64,000 nucleotides of DNA. It comes from Lepidodermella squamata. Taxonomy: Eukaryota; Gastrotricha. Below, in pieces: positions 11,366 through 22,678 of the stretch (the stretch's first letter is position 1; the number at the start of each line of letters is the position of its first letter). The translations under genes and the position numbers were made by a program. Under the pieces are notes generated by a model. It saw only the letters and a list, made by a program, of their open reading frames with translations. It ran no database searches and was not told the origin of the DNA. The stretch lies in assembly GCA_047495785.1 (NCBI GenBank), contig JBLDXI010000002.1:2170001-2234000 (forward strand), written 5' to 3'.

Positions 11366-12142
11366 ACAACTTATTGTTGTAATTACCCGTGTGCCTCTAG
11401 CTCTTCTATTTTCCACTCAAACCGAGTAAAAAATGACAGCTCAAGCAATAAAATCAGAAGAAAACTATCGTCTTATAAAAAAAATATATTGAAATGGAGC
11501 AGCATGGAAAGTAACACAAGCATAGAAAATTAACGGAAAAGGTTTCAGAAACTCTAAAATGATGACGAAGTCTCTCCTATGGCCAGAAAATTTTTAGAAA
11601 AATTCAAAAATCACGAGAATAGATATCAATTATGTCACTTGTTAATGGGAGGCCGGAGAAATTTGGTCCAAACGGGAAAAATACCGAAAATTACCGAACC
11701 AGTTACCAACGGGGTTTTCCGGGTTTTCTCCGGTATATTTTTTATTTCTTGGGTTAAATCGCGGAAAAAAGATGTATATTGTCTCGGTATGTTTAATTTT
11801 CGAAAAAATAGTTTAAATTCTTACAAATAGTTGCCAAATTAAAAAATAGTGCAACTTCTTGGATACATTGTATAAGCGTTTTTTTCGCTTTGGTTGCAAT
11901 TTTCTGCTTCGATCAAATTCTGCCAAATATTTATTACTTCAGACTTCATCGCCGGTTAATTGGTCGCTACGCTTCTCTGAAATTCGGTCGAATCCTCGGT
12001 CGTTCGAGATTATTAACCAAACGTAGATACAAAAATCAAACCGGTTTTACAGAACAATAAATCAGTTTTATTTGATAGAAAAATCATGCACAGAGGGTTA
12101 ACAATTTTTCGAGAACAGCCAACTATTTACAATGCATTTTAA
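11366..12142. other. Intergenic, convergent 3' ends
   Basis: Contains the DNAJC19 3' UTR and, on the minus strand, the 3' UTR of the Polo-box gene (AATAAA as TTTATT at 12067-12072). A degenerate CCGGTT/ACCGAA-rich patch is seen near 11680-11730. No supported gene. Confidence 0.5.
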
Positions 12143-13180
12143 TCAAAACGCAGCTCGCCTTTGCCCGCATTCGACCGGATACTGAACAAAGCCGCGTTGC
12201 AGGCTTACTGTCCGCTCGATCGACAGAGCGGCGGTTCTCATGCTCTTCGCTGTCGCAAGCATGTCGCTGATCTGCTTCGGAATCTGGAAAAGCCGCTTGT
12301 CCTCCATATTCTCGTCGCTAGGTATCATTAACACGGCAGTTCCAGCTTGAATTCGCGTCATTTTATCGGACTGAAATGTCACAACGCAGTGATGCTGAGT
12401 GTTATCGGCGTTCGAAAATGAAACCACGCAATCTTCAAGCGACTCCATTAAATTGCAACTGACCAGTTTCCCTTTCATGGTCTTACTAATAATGATTTTC
12501 GGCGTTTGAGACCGCGAGATGTTGACGAAATTCGCAGCGCATCGATATCGGCCGTATAACGAGCTGGGCAGTGAGTCGTATCGAAACGTCCTTACTTCAA
12601 TATTCGTCACGCCATCTCGCAGCAATTTATCGATGGTCGTCGGTCGTGCTGTGTTGAAAGCAACTTGCTGTAGTCGTAGCCGGGCTGTGGTAACGGAGTC
12701 GCCATCCGCGCTGATTTGAACGATTTCGCGAATAGCAACGCGTGATTTTGTCAATTTCTCCAAAATGACGGTTCCAGTTTTAAGGATGCTCAATGCGAAT
12801 CCGTCGAACACGCTGCGGGCCGGTTTCAAACGAAGCGCGCACAATTTAGCCGGCCGTTCTGGTTGAGTGATCACGACCTGCGGTTTCGGCGCGGCTGGTA
12901 ACACGGGCTTCTCTTCGGATAACCGGCCAACGACTCGGCCGAGATTCGTTTTGCTAGCCATGTTTCGAATATCGAGTAACGGCGCGCGCACCTGCGGCGG
13001 CTTCTGCAGCGGCCCGTCCGTTTTCGAATTATTAAGGTGGCACGAGCAGGTTGAAGACCCGGATGAAGCCGAAAATGAGTGGCGCGCCTCTGCCATGGAC
13101 AAATTTTGGTAAGTCGGCAGGCGAGTCAGTGTACTTCTCGGCGAGCTGGGTGATACACTACTGCGGTAGTCGACGATCAT
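12143..13180 (-). CDS. PLK4-type cryptic Polo-box protein lacking a kinase domain
   Basis: A single exon encodes 345 residues. About residues 113-330 resemble the cryptic Polo box (paired PB1-PB2) of Polo-like kinase 4, the centriole-duplication kinase. ALSILKTGTVILEKL and EIVQISADG match PB1; SLPSSLYGRYRCAANFV and SRSQTPKIIISKT match PB2. The protein stops soon after PB2 with a short basic tail, as PLK4 does just before its third Polo box. The first ~110 residues are low-complexity, with no kinase motif, and no PLK4 kinase domain is found upstream on this strand (13181-13970 holds nothing coding). In PLK4 this module dimerises and binds the centriolar scaffolds. Here it may act as a free adaptor, a decoy, or half of a split PLK4; that is inference. 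A kinase exon far upstream cannot be excluded. Confidence 0.7.
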   Translation of the reverse strand: MIVDYRSSVSPSSPRSTLTRLPTYQNLSMAEARHSFSASSGSSTCSCHLNNSKTDGPLQKPPQVRAPLLDIRNMASKTNLGRVVGRLSEEKPVLPAAPKPQVVITQPERPAKLCALRLKPARSVFDGFALSILKTGTVILEKLTKSRVAIREIVQISADGDSVTTARLRLQQVAFNTARPTTIDKLLRDGVTNIEVRTFRYDSLPSSLYGRYRCAANFVNISRSQTPKIIISKTMKGKLVSCNLMESLEDCVVSFSNADNTQHHCVVTFQSDKMTRIQAGTAVLMIPSDENMEDKRLFQIPKQISDMLATAKSMRTAALSIERTVSLQRGFVQYPVECGQRRAAF

Positions 13181-13971
13181 AATAGCGTGTTCAGCAATAA
13201 AGCGAGAAAATGAGTGATAGGTAGTAAAGTAAATTGCGACACGGTTATGCTCTTCCTGTTTATCGAGTGTTATCCAATAATATGACAGTGATTATGGCGC
13301 CTATCTCCCGGTTAGCACGAGTGGGCGGCTAATCTTCTTTAAGGTGGACAAGTGCACGGCCAGGGGTCGTTCGGAGGTTCATCTTCTTCGCCCGGGTGCT
13401 AGACGTGCGCGTTCATAGGCCAGCCGCGCGCACCCACGCCGTGAGGCTAATCTGGAGTCACCCTGCGCGGGGCGCGTGCGCACCTCCGCTGCTAATGAAG
13501 TCGAGCCCGGGTTCATTATTGTCATTGTTTTATTACAATACGCAGCACCAACCAGACAACGCCAAATCAAAATTCACTAATTTGATAATTCGAAGACAAT
13601 AGCGCCAAGAAGTTAATCATGCCAAAATTGCGGAAATCGTCGTATAAGAAGATTAACAAATACGCTGAAGAGGCTAAACACGTGACTCTTGTCGACACAA
13701 GGGTCGCTCCTCTCTTGTCTGGAGTGGCATCTTGATTTTCGAGGAGTAGCGACCTCGCATCGAAATGGGCCGATTTCTGCGTGTATATAATGATGATCGT
13801 GTCGTTCTGCTATCAAATTTTGCTTTCGGGGTCATCTCGACTTTCGTTGACCTGAGGAGACAAAGTGAGCGAAATTGAAGACATTATTCGAAATGCTTAC
13901 CCTCCGCAGCCAAATTTATAAAAAATTAGCGGCACAGGTAGAAGCTGCCCGAACATAAAAATATTATTTCT
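13181..13971. other. Intergenic
   Basis: Moderately GC-rich spacer. TTAAGGTGG occurs at 13338. Short frames are present but none is convincing, and none carries kinase motifs. Confidence 0.5.
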
Positions 13972-14861
13972 TCATCGAATGATTGGGTATATTTTTACCG
14001 AAACAAGCGAAATTTTGAACATTTGAAATGCGATTAAGATACTGATGAAATCGATATAGACCTTATCTACCATTAGTTGATTTGGCGAAATAGCCAGCAT
14101 CGACGTAAGCTGAGAGGGTAATGTTGCATAAATCCACAGCCCGATCAGCATGTAAAAAATGGGCGGAGTCGAGAATATGATAATTATCTTAAACCCAAAT
14201 CGCACAATTCGAAAATATTCATCGCATTATTAGGTAAATTACCTTTATTTTTTGACGGCGATTCAGCGTATTTATCGGGTTAGAAAATTTCTGCCGCGCA
14301 ATATATACCGACTCGCCGAGGCAGAAAACTCCACCAATCAAACTGAGAGCTGCTTTAAAGACATTTTCTCAGTGATTTTTTCGGCTCCTGATTTCTCAAC
14401 AAAAATACCGATTGCGAAGAGATCCTGGACAAATTTAAAATCACGCCCACTAGCATCAAGCTTTCCGTCTATTCCGCAGAGATAGGGTCGAAATCGACCA
14501 CCATTAACGATGAAAAACGAAATGAAAACAGTTGTCGCAATCATATCGCCCAAGCCCGAAAACTTGAAAAATATTTGGTAGAAAAAAATGGAAATATTTG
14601 GCTCAAAGTGTTTACCACCAGAATTGCGCTTATGATGATAGATGCAGTTTTATCATTGAATGACAGCAAACATTGGATGCATTTTGAATTTTTCGGTTGA
14701 TTTTTCGGCGCATTTTTCGAACTATTTTTGCTGCTGCTTTTAAGTGCCAATCGAAATTGCTTGATTGCTGGGACGAGTTTTCCAGCTCGTTGGCTGTAGT
14801 TGAAATAGCGGGTTAATTTAGCCGGTTCGGACTTGGCGCGTGGAATCATCGAATTATTCAT
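13972..14861 (-). CDS. Unrecognised four-span membrane protein
   Basis: Four exons (14861-14616, 14562-14409, 14352-14243, 14187-13972) join in frame into 241 residues; all three introns are 52-56 nt with GT...AG ends. The N-terminus is basic and Ser/Asn/Lys-rich (residues 1-60). Hydrophobic segments follow: SIIISAILVFSGLGDMIATT running into VFISFFIVNG, then LFAIAALSLIGGVFCLG, IIIIFSTPPIFYMLIGLWIY and DFISILIAFQMFKISLVSV. The stretch between the first and second blocks contains YLCGIDGKLD. I do not recognise the family. The way each splice restores a hydrophobic segment supports the model. It lies on the same strand as the Polo-box gene, about 790 bp upstream of it. Confidence 0.6.
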
Positions 14862-15338
14862 AGGTTTATAAACATCGGAAAGTGTGACACTCGAAAATAA
14901 CGCGCGTGATATCAGCTGCGGATGAATATATTCTCTTCATACGCGCGAATAATTAAAACGCGTCCTTCCTGCTGTTGCGAGGCGAACAGGAAACTATCTT
15001 GTAAGGACTCCTTCGGTGATCAACAACATCTTGCATAAGCTTCGTTTATTTAATAATAACCCAAAATATCTCAGAGATGCTGATCGACAAACAATGATTG
15101 TTAAATATATATTAAATTACGCTATTTATAGTTAAGGAGTGCGTCGGAAAATTTTCCTCTTTCTCACGATTTGAAACACATAGTAAAAAAAAATTTGGCG
15201 ACTGAGAAGAATAAAGGCACAGAATAACGTAAAGGTATAACACAATGATTTGAACGACTTCAATATATTAATATATCACAGTTAATTTTCTTGATTTCTT
15301 TCGAATTTTCGGCACGAAAAATCGTTTGAAAGAATGCT
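14862..15338. other. Intergenic
   Basis: AT-rich spacer between the membrane-protein gene and the 3' end of NEK1. No gene or distinctive structure seen. Confidence 0.5.
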
Positions 15339-18300
15339 TCATTTTGTGCTCAAAGTGTCAGCGAATGAGATCACGCTCATCGTATCCAGCAGTTTGTGCT
15401 CCTCAACCAGCGCCTCTATCGGGTTAAGCAACATTTTACTGCTGCCAACTAGCAAACTCGAGTTATTATTGCCGTCTTTTGAACCGTTATTTCCATCGGC
15501 GATAGGAGGCGAATCTGGCCCGTTAATTTTGTCCAGCTCTTCTAACAATTTCGAAACATCTGTATTCCCACTAATCAACGCCCCACCATCGATTGATGAT
15601 ACAGATGAAGCCAGAGAGTCCGTTTGAACAGTTAGCTGTTCAATCAATGATTTCATTGGTTCGATCATTTTCGAAGATTTTTTCGGGGGAGACGACGCCT
15701 TTGGCCCTGGATTATCGTTTGTTAACGATTTATTAGCTTCTTGAGGTGATGCTGGAAAAAATGAGAAATAATAAATAATCCGCCTTAATTTTTCCACCTT
15801 ACCAATTAATAAGTGCATCATTGATTTTGAAACGTTATCAACGTCTTCATCAACTGTCGCAGCGATTGAAGATTGGACATTCGTGCTTGTACTTGTGCTT
15901 TTCGCGATACTGCTCGATGAAGACGATTGCCTCATGCGGCGGTTACGTTTCTGATCACTGCTGGTTGCTACGGCGGTCGGGACAGAAAATTCTCGCTTAA
16001 CAACGGGTTTGGCGGTTGATTCGACCGGTTTTCGTTTCGGCTCGTCTTTCACCCAAGCGAATTTCGGCTTTATCGTTGCCTCTTTCGCCGGTTTTTCCGG
16101 TAATTTTTCATCGAGTTTTAGGGTGTCTTCACAGATATCCAGCGAATCATGGAGAACAAGAAGCGAAGGACTCATCATATTTGCTAGATCTGGTGTCGAT
16201 GAACTGAGGCCGATGGTCTAAAATTCGATAAATTGAATAAAAAATCAGACTATTAATGCTTAAATTACCCTGTTCAGGTCAGAAACAGATGAAATAATTG
16301 CTTTGTCTCGGGCTGAAAGCGGGGTCGATGCTCGAAGTAGTTCGATAGTTGGAATTGAAGACCCCGGCGGTGAATCATCGCTTGCTAAACTAGGCAGTGA
16401 ACATGTCCTGAGGAGTTTGAAATCCGCCACATCGAATTGACCAGTCGCAATTTTTAGAGCAACACTGTCCTTGCTTGAAATCAACGACCCAGTCGAATCA
16501 TCCTTGCTCAACTGCGATTTAGCGACCCATGGTGGGCGTTGTTTGCTGCCCTTTGACACGACGAAAGTTCCATCGGCTGCATTTTTATCATCGGTTTTCG
16601 CGTCCTTCGGCGCAAGTGACCAGGGCTTTCGAGGTGTCGATTTCGGCTCTGGCTGCCTGTTTTCGTGGGTCGCAGCCATTTTCGAACCAGTCATTTCCGG
16701 GGTCAAAGATGCCAGATCGTCTGATATACTTTGGTTCGGCAACCAATACGGACGGTCGCCAATTATAATCGGCGGATTTGCATTCGCTTTTTGAAGCTCG
16801 GCCTGCCTCATTCGCTTCAGTTGCTGCTGGTCGATAGGCAGGGCTGGTTCTCGAACCGGGGGAGGCGTGTTGTCTTGGTCAGTTTGCCGAGGTGTCATTG
16901 CTTTCTTCACGATCTCCAGCGCGTCGGTCAATCGAGGAGTCACAGATGGAACTACCGATGCAGGAACTCGCGGTGAGGGTGGTATACCCGGTACTTGCAC
17001 TATCCTCAGCGCTTCGGTCAAATTTGGCGCAGACCCGGGGGTGCCACTCGGTGGCTGGACAGGTGCTTGTTGCGGCCGGCGAGCATCAGCTGACGGTTGA
17101 CGAGACGCAACAGCCTGGTTCTGACGATTCCCAGCAGCGGATGGCGGCCTCACTTGCGGCGTTTTATTCACCTGTTGCTGATAGGCAGCAGCAAGTAGAG
17201 CCTGTCGGCTTCGAAGATTTGCCTGGCGAATTCTTTGCAGCCGGTCGAAAACCATTTGGTCTCGGTTCAAAACTGGCGGTTTCTTGTTGTTTTGAGGGAC
17301 GTTTTTCATCGGTCGGACAAAACCGCCTCGTTTCGGTTCATTGTGCTGTGCAGCGGCGGCAACGTTAGCAGATGATGGCCGTTTGGCAGCCTGGGGCTGC
17401 ACATTGCCTGGTTGATTTTGCACAAGTTGCCGCGCAAGAGCTGGATTCACAACTTGAATTCTACCACCCTGAGCTGCGGTCGACGGTCGTTGCTGCTGCT
17501 GAGGGGCAACAGGAGGCTGCTGGGGGCTTGGTCTAGGCGTGGGGCCGTTATTATTGTTTGGCTGAGGTGGCAGTACGTTTGCTGGGTCCACGACAGGCGC
17601 TTGGTACCGTCGAACTTCGAGCTGCTTGAGAAAATCAAGGTAACTCTGGTAATTTCCACGCTCTCCGTTTCTCGACGCTGACGGGAACGGTAGCGGCCGA
17701 AATGCTGGAATGTTATTCGCCTGATTTGCCCTGCTATTGTCCTGTCTATTGCGTTCTGGTGCTCTATTTTGAGCAGGGTTCATCATGTATTGATCACGTC
17801 GCGGGTCAGAATCAGGCGAGTCCGGCAAACCACGAACAGCTTCCTCGTCGATAGCATTCCGTATCCTCTGGGCGTTCGGCACCACAGCTGCTTGGTGACG
17901 ATTGCCCTCGGCGGCAGTAGAAGGACGCTGGGGACCACCAGCCGGCTGAACGGAGGCTGGAACGCCATTTCCTCCCGGAGGTCTAGACTGAGGAGTTTGC
18001 GCTGATTGAGGCCGGCGAGCTAAATGACACACAACATGCAATGAATTCAAACAGCGCCAGAGGCTATTTACCATTTGCACCATTAGCTGCGCCCCTTCCA
18101 GCACCGTTCCGAGGCAGCTGTTTCAATAGCCGTTCGCCGTGTAGTATTGTGTGCGAAAACTCGGTCGCATATTGCTAAAATAAAGCATTTGACAATAAAA
18201 CCTAAACAGTAATAAAGCTCCCTAGCTTACCTCTTCCGACAAAAATTTTGTTATTCTGCGATTAACCAGCGGTCGCTGTAATAGAGTATGGACTGACGGT

Positions 18301-19037
18301 CTGTCACGGGGATTCTTTTTCAAGATGGATGAGATAAAGAGAAGTAAATCCGGAGTGTAAGTGCGAGAAATCGGAGGCGGCGTTCCGTTTTGAATTTTCT
18401 GCATCACCGCTCGCAGATTCTGGCCATCGAAAGCATGTCGCAGAGTAGCAAGCTCGTAAAAGACACACCCCAAAGACCAAATGTCAGACTTGTGGTTGTA
18501 AGGTTTTCCCATGCAGATTTCAGGACTGAAGTAGTATGGCGTGCCAATGAGCGTATGCGATAGCTGTACTGTGCTGTCCAAAATTTTTGCAATGCCAAAG
18601 TCACCGAGTTTAATCTGACCGGATCTAGTCAGGAAAATGTTCTGACATTTAATGTCACGATGGAGAATATTTCTGTCGTGAATGTGTTTTACAGCCAGGC
18701 AAAGTTGGACAATCCAGTCAAGTATTTCATCTTCCGGAAAAAGACGGCCGTGTTGATTGTTGATCTTTGCTGCCAAGTCGCCGCCATCACAGTAATCCAT
18801 GACGATATAGAGATTGCCGAATTCTTCAAACGAGTCATGATATGTAACTATTGAAGGGTGCTTTAATTGAGCAAGGACAGCAGTTTCTCTCCGCGCATCC
18901 TCGCGCTCTTTGGGTGGCAACTTAGAAAGACATGTTTCTTTCACAACAAGTTGCGCACCACTCGCCTTTTCTTTCATCAGGTATGCCTTCCCAAAGGCAC
19001 CCTCCCCGATCTTGCGAATTTTTTCATAACGGTTCAT
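15339..19037 (-). CDS. NEK1: NIMA-related kinase 1
   Basis: Ser/Thr kinase linked in other animals to primary cilia, DNA-damage signalling and centrosomes. Five exons (19037-18231, 18174-18072, 18019-16269, 16217-15803, 15751-15339) give 1162 residues; human NEK1 has about 1258. The kinase domain (about 4-260) is complete: GEGAFG glycine loop, Lys in VVKE, HRDIKCQN, DFGIAK and GTPYYFSPE. A very long Pro/Gln/Asn-rich disordered region follows, with a basic helix (MVFDRLQRIRQANLRSRQ). Near residues 828-845 comes the segment TGQFDVADFKLLRTCSLPSL, which matches the conserved tail of NEK1 and separates it from NEK3/NEK5. The usual long coiled coil is reduced, and the acidic C-terminal domain is not obvious. 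A variant intron lies at 15752-15802, containing TTAAGGCGG. Confidence 0.88.
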
Positions 19038-20835
19038 CTTTTCTCATATTGCAAATGAATGATTGAATTCATTAACGTCACCTAGATAGACATCAGCATA
19101 ATAATACCTATCAGTCAGCATTCAAGTCAGGTAGTGTTAGTCAGGTTTATGAAAGAGAGCGGCGTAGTAAGTTAAACCTGTTTATGTAAGTATCTGGGCG
19201 GTGATCGTTTCGGATGGACTGGTGTAACGAATGGCCTAGCTGAGTATAACACAGCCAAGATAACTGGCTATGACGATTTGCAACTAGAGAAGCACATTCT
19301 AATGATAAGCCTTCAAAAACTTGCGCAGTGGAAAGAAAGGTATACCCAGACTTGTGGGACCACCCTCTAACTCATGGATTGCCGATCCGTTGCGAATGTA
19401 AATCATCATATGCATTTTTCTTATTTTTCACGATACAAAAATATACAAGTAAAAAGCAAGCACATATTTTTATTAATAAATTATGTCGTAACTCAATAGC
19501 AGCTAAGAATAAAAAAAGCGAATCGAGAATCGCGAAAACCCCGAAAACCCGAAAACCCTCCCGCTCGGTCCCCCATCGCAGTCCTAAATTCTCTACTCCC
19601 TCCCGGTCCACTGCCACCTCCTGTCTAGAAGCAGCCCAACTAGATCATATTCTTGCTATCATAGTCTGTCCATGTATCCTATTCTCTGCTCAGACATCTA
19701 CTGGTCTCAATTAAACAACTAATGCTCAAAATCCAATGCTCATATATCTATCTCACAGCCTATCCCGAGTCAAAATAATGTCCGGTTACATTCGCTGCTC
19801 AGCTTCCTTATTTTTTATTCCTTTAACCGTATCACTGCCCGGCTGTAATATATACTGTATGATCCCTCTATACACCTGTAAATGTATTGCTGCAATTGAT
19901 AAATAATACTGCTGGACTAAATTCCTAGACTTATGTATGCACCCCAGCTAGTGACTATAACATACTGCCGAAGGCAAATGTAGTTAGCTCCTACGCCCAC
20001 GGGCCCTATGTAAAATGTTAAATTATTGTAAATAATACATAAGGTTCAAATAAAGAAGATTTTTTTTTTTGAGACGCTGTTTTGGAGAGCTTGTTTGCTG
20101 CCTCAACTTCGAGGGACAATGGACTAGTTCTAGCGAAGCCCATTGAATCTTGATTCTTGATTCGCACCCATTGCATCTCACTAAAGTTATTTTTGTACTT
20201 CAGTGAATTCTATGGCCTATGATATTTTTGTACTGTAAGTTTTTAGTATTTACAAAGGGGCTGGAATCTTAGTGTTCATCAATCTGCTGTGGTAATCTGA
20301 GTCGGCTTTCTTTTCACTCGTAACAGTAACTATTTACGAAATATTGATATAAGTGAAAGTTGAATAGGCTCTCCAGAACTTCCTGGAAAGCCATGCTAAT
20401 TTTCGTTTGTTTCGTCATTGTTAGAGGATGTTGTGTTTTGTGTTTTGTGTTTGTGTTATTGTTCAGACTGTCGTGGTAGTTTCGATAGATATAGTCTCGC
20501 CTCTTCGACTTTCTCCTCGTATTGGGCATGAGCAGTTTAATATTTAATGACCACATGCGATAAGCACTTATTTCAATGATGAATTATCATAATCTGCTAC
20601 ACTAGATTTATAGTACTAATGGTAATTATGGCATATAATAGTGTCTGGGTGCCAACTAAGCTATAAATTCCTATCATTTCAACTCAGCCTCAGCCGCTTT
20701 GGGCAAGAGACTCTCCCACACCGAAACAGCAGTGCGCCAATTGTCAATATTCATGCATATAGCACTTTGAAAATGACAATTATTTATGAATTTTTGTTGA
20801 TTAACAGATATTTTATAAACTTGAAGTTGGATGAT
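19038..20835. other. Intergenic with possible LINE 3' remnant
   Basis: No supported gene. About 19540-20056 reads like the non-coding 3' end of a LINE (closing with AAATAAAGAAG), and a run of 12 Ts follows at about 20061-20072. I saw no protein similarity to confirm it. A 3' splice acceptor (TTAACAG, ending at 20807) lies 28 nt before the BABAM1 start. Confidence 0.35.
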
Positions 20836-21549
20836 ATGGTGGGGTCTGACATTCGCCCAGAATTCACCCTTTTTGTTATCGACAGTGGAACTGAAATCCG
20901 ACGTTATTATGATCAGCAGAGATCAGAGCCTCTCTTCGACACAGTTTGCCGGACCCTTCTAAATTACATTGAGATTAAGCTGTCATTCAAAGCCGGACAT
21001 CAATTTTCACTCGCACACTTCGACGACGCTTCCAAATTTTCTAGCTGCTTTGATTTCACTGACGACCGAGGTACTATCGACTCCTGTTTACAAAATCTCC
21101 AACGTCAGAATGCGACGCTGAGACGCCAGCAAGCCTCACAAATTCAACAACCAGCTGAACCTATTGATATCAACGGATTCTCGTTTTCATCAGTCTTTTC
21201 ATGGCTGAGTAACATAATGACTCCATCAAAACTGCTTGTCCATGTCATTATCATTAACTGCCGATTGAGCGAACCATTTGTTGATTCAAATGACCGGATG
21301 ATGAGAAAGTTTCTTGATGACAAGAAAAACTGCCTGATTGATTTTGTCAATATCACGGACGAGGAATCGCCCGATGGCAGTGCTTTTCTGCATGCTTTGT
21401 GGCCTAGGATCAGTCATCTCGGCAATATTCAGTTGTACGACGTTCCGCCGGAGCCTTTGAGAATTTACAATCAATTTGCCCGGTTACTGCCTCATCCGGA
21501 CTTCCTGACAGGAATACAACCGCAAGACGCGGCCGACTCTAGGCTTTAA
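20836..21549 (+). CDS. BABAM1: BRISC and BRCA1-A complex member 1 (MERIT40)
   Basis: Scaffold subunit of the K63-deubiquitinating BRISC and BRCA1-A complexes (DNA-damage response, ubiquitin editing). A single exon encodes 237 residues and is essentially all von Willebrand A-like fold: EFTLFVIDSGTEI at the start, GHQFSLAHFDDASKFSSCFD in the middle, LLVHVIIINCRL as the late strand, and IYNQFARLLPHPDFL matching the conserved 'AKLLAHP' end. The metal-site residues are degenerate, as in human MERIT40. The disordered N-terminal ~70 residues of vertebrate BABAM1 are missing. I chose the ATG at 20836 because it follows a splice acceptor and starts right before the fold; the frame stays open upstream to 20641 without domain character. 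It is followed 101 bp later by NDUFC2. Confidence 0.8.
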   Translation: MVGSDIRPEFTLFVIDSGTEIRRYYDQQRSEPLFDTVCRTLLNYIEIKLSFKAGHQFSLAHFDDASKFSSCFDFTDDRGTIDSCLQNLQRQNATLRRQQASQIQQPAEPIDINGFSFSSVFSWLSNIMTPSKLLVHVIIINCRLSEPFVDSNDRMMRKFLDDKKNCLIDFVNITDEESPDGSAFLHALWPRISHLGNIQLYDVPPEPLRIYNQFARLLPHPDFLTGIQPQDAADSRL

Positions 21550-21650
21550 CGAAACAATTGAACCTGTGCTTATTTTTACGCATTATTCGTTATTACATGA
21601 TGTTTGAAGTTTATTATTATGTTCAATTTTTTGTAGAGCTTTAAAGAGAA

Positions 21651-22125
21651 ATGGCGGCTAAAGATGCTGACCTGCCTTGGCCGGTCGATCCCGAAGGAAA
21701 ACCGAGCTCAATGACTCAATTCAACTCACATGGTCCCAGCTGGCTCGAACGCCTTCTTCCAATTGCGGGTTTCTCTCTTCCAGTCCTCGTGAACCGTATC
21801 TATTACCGGAGACCGTGGCATGCAAGTAAGTGATGACTAACATTACGTGGCCAGGAATAAAAATGCGTTTTACTCAGATATTTACCTCCATGTTGCGTTT
21901 GCTGGTGCCGGTTTCGCCCTCGCTCGTTGGATCAACAAATACGAAGGTGAACTCACCCATCAACGTGAAGTGGTTGTATACGACTACCTAAGGCGCCACC
22001 CCGAACTGCTAGAAGATCAAAGTAAGATTCTTGAAAATTCGCAATATTTAAATAATATTTGTTGATTTATTTCAGAACCAAAGAAGGTCGGCGAAGTTCT
22101 GGTGCCATGGCGCGTGTGCCGTTAA
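21651..22125 (+). CDS. NDUFC2: NADH dehydrogenase [ubiquinone] 1 subunit C2
   Basis: Accessory subunit (B14.5b) of mitochondrial complex I, in the membrane arm. Three exons (21651-21825, 21878-22021, 22076-22125) give 122 residues, the family's normal size. Two membrane helices are seen (LPIAGFSLPVLVNRIYY and LHVAFAGAGFALARW), joined by RRPWHA as in other animals, then the conserved end VVYDYLRRHPEL...PKKVGEVLVPW. The introns are 52 and 54 nt. An acceptor TTTTTTGTAG (to 21636) sits 14 nt before the ATG and only 87 nt after the BABAM1 stop. This looks like the second gene of a two-gene operon, or a very short promoter. Polyadenylation signal AATAAA at 22311-22316. Confidence 0.85.
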
Positions 22126-22678
22126 TACCCGGCCGGGCTGTCATCAGCCGACTCTATATTTGCTGCCCATTGTATAATAGCAAACTGTTACCAGGTCATA
22201 TAAAATAACGAGAATCCGTGATTTCCTTCGACGAACCCAAAAGGAAACGTTAGCATCGTTTACTCACTTTGATTTAGTCAAGAATGCCACCCTTCGGAAA
22301 TTATTGCTAAAATAAAGCTGGAAACCCGTTGTGATACGCGTCCATTGTCTTTTATCTTTTGTTTGAGCCGATAACCTGAAAGTATTTGAAGATGAAAAAA
22401 ATTGGAGAACAGCCGATAATCGCTTGGCAATCGTTTTATTGTTTTACAAACACACTGTTTCAAAGACGCATTTTGACGCGCTCTTTCCAAGTGAACAATC
22501 GTGAGCAAAGAGATGATTTTAAGGTGCTACCGACAACACACGCATGGAAATTAGAATAACAGGAGGCGTATAACATTTCTTTTTCCATAAGGTTATTTAC
22601 AAGCACAACAAGATCACATCAATTTGATGACATGCGTACGTACATATAAAGACAACGAGCGAGATCGCCAGGATACAC
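22126..22678. other. Intergenic, convergent 3' ends
   Basis: Holds the NDUFC2 3' UTR with its AATAAA and, in the opposite direction, the 3' UTR of the mucin-like gene. No gene seen. Confidence 0.5.

Noticed and set aside
20061-20072. T12 tract as the poly(A) end of a minus-strand retroposon
   Set aside because: No target duplication or element body could be defined, so it is only mentioned under the intergenic entry.
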